DNA from: Duganella sp. sic0402
GTDB lineage: Bacteria > Pseudomonadota > Gammaproteobacteria > Burkholderiales > Burkholderiaceae_D
DNA length: 64,000 nt
Direction: 5' to 3'
Assembly: GCF_019219065.1 (NCBI RefSeq)
Contig: NZ_JAHUWK010000003.1
Coordinates: forward strand, 372,001-436,000
Positions within the stretch are counted from its first letter, which is position 1. Each line of letters starts with the position of its first letter. Made by a program: the position numbers and the translations under genes. Below the pieces are notes generated by a model, which was given only the letters and a program-made list of their open reading frames with translations, was not told the origin of the DNA and did no database searches. Below are positions 59,506 to 64,000 of this stretch, one piece after another.

Positions 59506-62436
59506 TTAGAACTTCAGGTTGGCGCCAACGGTGATGTAACGACCGATGGTGTCATACGACTGCGGGAAGGTATTGCCGCTGTTCATAGCAGTAGTACCGA
59601 TGGTGCCGCCGACGATAGGTGGCTTCTTGTTGGCCGCGTTGACGATGCTGACGTTGAAACGCAGGTTTTTCGAGAAGGTATAGCTGCCCGACAGATCGAC
59701 GTAGTTGTAGGCATCGATATGACGGAAGGCTGGCAGGAAGTTGGTGGTTGCCAGTGCCAGTGGCTCGACGTCCACGGCACTCACATAACGCCAGTTGTAG
59801 CCAACCGAGAAGGAACCCACGTTCCAGGTGGTGCGCTGGTTGAACTTGCGTTTGTACACTGGAGCGTTGGCCACGTCGCCGCACGCCACCGAGTAGTAGC
59901 CCAGGCAATCGCGGTTGACCGAGATCGGCGAAGCTTGGAACTTGAAGCTCTGGACTTGGTTGTAGCCCAGCGCCAGGTCAAAGTTACCCCACTTCGGATC
60001 CAGGTTCAGCTGTTTACCTTGCAGCTTGTACTGTACGTTCAGATCGATACCGCTGGTTTCCTGACGGCCCGAATTGGTACGCTCGGTCGCTACGCCGCTC
60101 GACGCTACGCCGTTGAACGTACCGTTGGCCGGGTTACGGCCGATCAACAGGCAGTTGGCGGTCATCGTGTAGCCAGGATTGTTACGGTAGCAGGCATCCA
60201 GCACGTCGGTGGTGCTTGGGCGCGAGATCGCGTCAGCAATCGTGATCTTGTAGTAGTCCAGCGACACGGCCAGCTTCGGCAGTGGCTCCCAGACGAAACC
60301 GATGGTTTTGGTCTTGGCGACTTCAGGGCCCAGGTCCGGATTGCCGCCGGCCAGGTTGTTGATCTGACCCGACGATGGTGCTGGCAGTTTGCCCAGCTCG
60401 CTCACCGGCACGCCGGTCAGGCGGCACAGGTTAGCCAGCGTGCCAGCGGTGTTCGCCTGGGCCGGGTTGACCAGCGCCAGCTGGCAAGGATCTACCGCCA
60501 GATTGGACAGGCCGGTGACCTTCGGTGCGAACAGCTCGTTCACGTTAGGTGCGCGGGTGGCTTTCTGTACCATGCCGCGGAAACGCAGCGACTGCACTGG
60601 CGCCCATTCCGCACCAATTTTCCAGCTGTTGTAGCTCAGCGAATCCTTGCTGCCCGATTTGAACTGCGTCTCGCGGTAGCCCAGGTCAGCATTCAAGGCG
60701 CGGATGAACGGCTTGTCCTTGACCAGTGGAACCTGGGTTTCGATCGCCAATTCGCGCAGGCGGAAGGTGCCGGTACGGTCTGGCGTCGGTGCGCCGGTGC
60801 CCAGCACTTCGCCCTGGATCTGCGAAGCAGCGTCGGACTGGGTGCCAGCGGCCAGCTTGCGCTGCTCACCGGTGATTGCCATGGTGATCGGCTGACCCGA
60901 CCATGGGCTGACGAATTTCTCGCCCAGGTCGCCTTGCAGCGACGCGGAGCCCACGTCCTGCTGCACGCTTTGCAGCAGCACGGCGCTGGAGTTGACGAAG
61001 CCCAGCATGGCTGGCGTGATGCTGCCAGCGGCGCCCCACACGTTCAGCGGTACGCAGTTGTTGGAAGTGACCACGCACTGGGTGGTGCTGACCGAGTTCA
61101 GCGCTTGCTGTACTTTCGACAGCGAGCCCCAGTTGCCGCGTACCTGGGTCTGGTCGGCGGTGCCACGGGTCCACGATGCATCGTAGGTCCAATCGAGGAA
61201 GGCGTCGCCGCGCAGGCCGATGGTGTATTGCAGCGTGCGGTTGCTGAAATCGTTCAGGCGTGGGCCCAGTTCGACAAAGCGGCGGTTGACGGTCATCGGC
61301 ACCAGGGTGGTGTTGCCGGCCACGCAATTGGCGGCAGGAATACCGACGCGGTCGCAAATCTGCTGACGCGCTGGCGCTGGAATGAATGGGTTACCGATAG
61401 GCACGTTGAAGACGTTGCCGAAGGTGCCCGATTCCGCCAGCGTCGAACCAACCTTGCTGCTGGTGTAGAACACTTCGCTGTAGGCTTCTACGTGATCATT
61501 GATCTTGTAGTTGGCCAGCGCGGTGGCTTGGGTACGATCCAGGCCGGTCGAATAGTAGTTCAGCGGATTGGTGTTGTACGCCACAGCTGGCTGTACCAGA
61601 CGGCCGGTTGCCGGATCGATCTGCCAGGTGCCGCCCAGATTGTCGCTGCCGCCGGTCAACGGCTTGGTGACAGCAAACGCTGCCGGCACAGTGGTGGCCG
61701 AACCGCTGGCCAGGCCGGTGGTCGAGCTCAGGCTGGTGATACCGTAGGAGCGTGCGCCTTGGCGCACTGGGTCCGAGGTGGTTTTGCCGATGCTCAGTAC
61801 CACGTTGCCGCGGCCGTCATCCAGGTTGGCGCCCATGGTGATGTCGGTGCGCTTGCGCTTGCCATCGTGGTCGCTGGTGGTGCCGCCGTAAGTGGTGGTG
61901 GCGTCAAAGCCGCTGAAGTTTTTCTTCAGGTTGAAGTTGATAACGCCAGCTACAGCGTCGGCGCCGTAGGCTACCGATGCGCCACCGGTCAACAGGTCAA
62001 CGCGGTTCAGCAGTGCCAGGGGAATGGAGTTGGTGTCCACCGTGCCGTCCAGGCTGAACGGCACCAGGCGGCGGCCGTTGATCAGCACCAGCGTGCGGTT
62101 GGCGCCCAGGCCGCGCAGGTCGACGGTTGCTGCGCCCGAAGTGCCGTTGTTGGTGCCAGGACCGATCGAAGGCACTGCGCCAGGCAGGGTCTTGACGAAT
62201 TCTTCTACCGACACGGGTTGCGACTGCTTGATCTCTTCAGCGGTAATCGACGAAATTGGGCTGGTCGAGGTCGTGCCAGGCGCGGTAATGCGGGTACCGG
62301 TCACTTGCACCGATTCGATTTTCTGCGGCGCAGCATCCTGTGCAATGGCGTTGTGCATCATTGCGGTCATGCCTACCAGCATCGAGCCGGCGAACACGCT
62401 GCGCAAGGTACGCGACATCATCTTCTCTTGGATCAT
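59506..62436 (-). CDS. TonB-dependent outer-membrane receptor (5)
   Basis: ATG 62436 (MIQEKMMSRTLRSVFAGSML) has GGGAG at 9-nt spacing and yields a signal peptide (cleavage near AIA|QDA); 976 aa. The plug has ITAEEIKQSQPVSVEEFVKT, LRGLGANRTLVLINGRRLVP and LLTGGASVAYGADAVAGVIN. The barrel has FRGMVQKATRAPNVNELFAP with several Cys pairs in loops (CDRVGIPAANC, CVVTSNNC, CYRNNPGYTMTANC), and ends RYITVGANLKF. Its signal peptide and plug put it in the same group as receptors 1 and 2. Ligand unknown. Confidence 0.93.
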   Translation of the reverse strand: MIQEKMMSRTLRSVFAGSMLVGMTAMMHNAIAQDAAPQKIESVQVTGTRITAPGTTSTSPISSITAEEIKQSQPVSVEEFVKTLPGAVPSIGPGTNNGTSGAATVDLRGLGANRTLVLINGRRLVPFSLDGTVDTNSIPLALLNRVDLLTGGASVAYGADAVAGVINFNLKKNFSGFDATTTYGGTTSDHDGKRKRTDITMGANLDDGRGNVVLSIGKTTSDPVRQGARSYGITSLSSTTGLASGSATTVPAAFAVTKPLTGGSDNLGGTWQIDPATGRLVQPAVAYNTNPLNYYSTGLDRTQATALANYKINDHVEAYSEVFYTSSKVGSTLAESGTFGNVFNVPIGNPFIPAPARQQICDRVGIPAANCVAGNTTLVPMTVNRRFVELGPRLNDFSNRTLQYTIGLRGDAFLDWTYDASWTRGTADQTQVRGNWGSLSKVQQALNSVSTTQCVVTSNNCVPLNVWGAAGSITPAMLGFVNSSAVLLQSVQQDVGSASLQGDLGEKFVSPWSGQPITMAITGEQRKLAAGTQSDAASQIQGEVLGTGAPTPDRTGTFRLRELAIETQVPLVKDKPFIRALNADLGYRETQFKSGSKDSLSYNSWKIGAEWAPVQSLRFRGMVQKATRAPNVNELFAPKVTGLSNLAVDPCQLALVNPAQANTAGTLANLCRLTGVPVSELGKLPAPSSGQINNLAGGNPDLGPEVAKTKTIGFVWEPLPKLAVSLDYYKITIADAISRPSTTDVLDACYRNNPGYTMTANCLLIGRNPANGTFNGVASSGVATERTNSGRQETSGIDLNVQYKLQGKQLNLDPKWGNFDLALGYNQVQSFKFQASPISVNRDCLGYYSVACGDVANAPVYKRKFNQRTTWNVGSFSVGYNWRYVSAVDVEPLALATTNFLPAFRHIDAYNYVDLSGSYTFSKNLRFNVSIVNAANKKPPIVGGTIGTTAMNSGNTFPQSYDTIGRYITVGANLKF

Positions 62437-63295
62437 TGTAAAACTCCCATTATTAAACTCCCTGATAGAGAGAAACCCAACCAAATCAATCCACTCGTCT
62501 CTATTTAAACCGCAGCGTTTTTAATTGGCCAGCCTAAGGATTCTTTTTATATCTGGGTTATCCAGACCTGAATCTCATTTATGTACACCCCTGACATTTC
62601 GATTTTGCAGGCGCACTGCATGAAACCACTGGCGTACAGAAACTGTCAATAACGGAGGTAATCCAATTCACATCAGCCACAAAGCGTAATTAGCCCGGCA
62701 ATGCAAGGACTTTAATCTACTTACACATGCTGCACCGCAACATATTTCATTGCATATTTCGCAATTCCTTACATTGCAGATTTTTTATTCATGTAACGCA
62801 AAGTAAAAACAAAGCACGTATTGTAAATTCATGTAAAACCAACGATTGTGCGGGGCTGTAAAATTTCCAAAAAGCCGTTGTTTGTGCAGTGCAACATGCA
62901 ATGTGTCTCATTGCGAACACAAAGCAATACCACTAGGTTCATGTGATAGCAAAACGATACGTCAACGAAAATTGCTCGAAAGAATTGCTGTTGTGCCGCA
63001 ACAACGCCCAATTTTAGTGCGCAACGCACTTAATTGGCGCATATGCTTATTTGGTTTTTATTTTAGAAACTCCAGCAATGCGGGAATTAATATTCAGCAC
63101 CCAACTATTTAAAAGTTAATTAAGCGGAATTAATCCGCGCTGATAATCTGCTCTTTAATATCCGGTGATGGCGCGCGCGGTGCTTGGGCTGGCGCGCCCT
63201 GGCAAGGTAAAATAGCGGCTGCGGCCACGCCCGAGGGGGACGGCCGCTCCGCTCTCCGCTAGCTACGGAGCCCTGCAATTTACCGAAGAACACCC
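62437..63295. other. 859-bp AT-rich intergenic region upstream of receptor 5
   Basis: This is the longest gene-free stretch in the window and clearly AT-rich. I see no gene or known RNA. Small repeats are present: ATTCATGTAA occurs at 62787-62796 and 62827-62836, exactly 40 bp apart, with a third variant TTCATGTGA near 62938. GTGCG-CAA-CGCAC (63018-63030) is an inverted repeat. These could be regulator sites for receptor 5 (start 62436, minus) or promoter elements for the FAD oxidoreductase gene (plus). Confidence 0.5.
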
Positions 63296-64000
63296 ATGCT
63301 GCGTTTAAACGAAGTCAAGCTCCCGCTCAACCACGCCGAGGAGCAATTGCCGGCCGCCATTCTGGCGCGCCTGGACATCCCTGCCGCCGACCTGATCGGC
63401 TTCACCGTCTACAAGCGCAGCTACGACGCGCGCAAGAAATCCGCCATCGTGCTGACCTACTCGCTGGATATAGACGTGGCCAACGAGGCGGCGCTGCTGA
63501 AGCGCCTCAAGCACGACGTGCACCTGATGCCGTCGCCGGACATGGCGTATCAATTCGTTGCCGATGGCCACACGCTGGCCGCCCATCCGGACTTTCAGCG
63601 CCCGGTGGTGATCGGCATCGGCCCATGCGGCCTGTTGGCGGCGTTGATCCTGGCGCAGATGGGCCTGCGTCCCATCATCCTGGAGCGCGGCAAGGTGGTG
63701 CGCGAACGTACTGTCGACACCTTCGGCTTCTGGCGCCAGCGCAAGCTGAATCCGGAGTCCAACGTGCAGTTCGGCGAAGGCGGCGCCGGCACCTTCTCCG
63801 ACGGCAAACTGTACAGCCAGATCAAGGACCCGAAACACTACGGCCGCAAGGTGCTGACCGAGTTCGTCAAGGCCGGCGCGCCGGAAGAAATCGTCTACGT
63901 CAGCAAGCCGCACATCGGCACCTTCCGGCTGGTGAAGATGGTCGAGTCGATGCGCGAAACCATCGAGGCGCTGGGCGGCGAATACCGCTTCGAAAGCAAA
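63296..64000 (+). CDS. FAD-dependent dehydrogenase of the COG2509 type, 5' part only
   Basis: ATG 63296 (MLRLNEVKLPLNHAEEQLPA) opens a frame that runs off the window; 235 residues are seen of a protein expected to be about 540. An N-terminal ferredoxin-like domain (about 1-95: AADLIGFTVYKRSYDARKKS, IVLTYSLDI) precedes a Rossmann FAD site VVIGIGPCGLLAALILAQMG (GxGxxG at 107-112). The COG2509 signature NVQFGEGGAGTFSDGKLYSQ (about 164-183) and PHIGTFRLVKMVESMR follow. These uncharacterised dehydrogenases occur singly in many proteobacteria; electron partner and substrate are unknown. There is no ribosome site of note before the ATG. Confidence 0.88.
   Translation, partial: MLRLNEVKLPLNHAEEQLPAAILARLDIPAADLIGFTVYKRSYDARKKSAIVLTYSLDIDVANEAALLKRLKHDVHLMPSPDMAYQFVADGHTLAAHPDFQRPVVIGIGPCGLLAALILAQMGLRPIILERGKVVRERTVDTFGFWRQRKLNPESNVQFGEGGAGTFSDGKLYSQIKDPKHYGRKVLTEFVKAGAPEEIVYVSKPHIGTFRLVKMVESMRETIEALGGEYRFESK

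Noticed and set aside
62437..63295. A riboswitch or structured RNA upstream of the FAD oxidoreductase or receptor 5
   Set aside because: I could not recognise any known riboswitch core or consistent long stem; only short repeats are visible.

Overview
The window is 64 kb of high-GC bacterial chromosome that looks like a betaproteobacterium of the family Oxalobacteraceae (Massilia/Duganella/Janthinobacterium type). This is inferred from gene order and protein style: a rimP-nusA-infB-rbfA-truB operon, a chemoreceptor with the LGGEPDY linker common in this order, several large TonB-dependent receptors of the kind expanded in these soil bacteria, and the glnE/yhdP/nit/tldD block. I see no rRNA, tRNA, CRISPR, IS element or prophage gene. 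The first gene (DegT-family aminotransferase end) and the last gene (FAD-dependent oxidoreductase start) are cut by the window edges.

Layout. 1-8 kb: the aminotransferase fragment, an unrecognised 149-aa protein, a 39-aa small protein, a lipoprotein, two tandem secreted TonB C-terminal-domain proteins, a chemoreceptor, dusA, a two-gene unit encoding a membrane-anchored XRE regulator and an anchored partner, and a divergent XRE-cupin/GNAT pair. 8.6-15.4 kb: an FMN alpha-hydroxyacid oxidase, a DUF3141 PhaC-like hydrolase, typA and a secreted serine hydrolase. 15.4-24.9 kb, minus strand: truB, rbfA, infB, nusA, rimP, then rluB and scpB. 25-31 kb: glk, a DedA-rhodanese fusion and a peptide-type ABC importer (two permeases and a fused double ATPase, no binding protein). 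31-38.8 kb: two paralogous TonB-dependent receptors flanking a 40-aa basic small protein and a DAHP synthase. 38.9-48.2 kb: tldD, a nitrilase-family amidase, yhdP and divergent glnE. 48.3-63 kb: a cache-domain protein, three more TonB-dependent receptors, gap, tkt and rsmE.

The strongest non-obvious signal is upstream of the DAHP synthase gene. A 21-codon reading frame with seven Phe/Tyr codons among codons 4-12 sits directly after a good promoter, so close that the ATG falls at the predicted transcription start. It is followed by a perfect terminator hairpin with a U-tract, and a copy of the terminator's 3' arm lies inside the leader frame where it can act as an antiterminator. This is a complete Phe/Tyr attenuator predicted by eye.

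Other regulatory structure worth attention: half-sites and a perfect palindrome in front of the membrane-anchored XRE gene; overlapping divergent -10 boxes with an adjoining operator in the XRE-cupin/GNAT intergene; a palindrome on the -35 box of the chemoreceptor gene, repeated 101 bp away; a cluster of three candidate operators and a REP-like palindromic element upstream of glk; and a 42-bp perfect palindrome that serves as a terminator between a receptor gene and tldD. Long antisense open frames opposite nearly every large gene are GC-codon-bias shadows and were left out.
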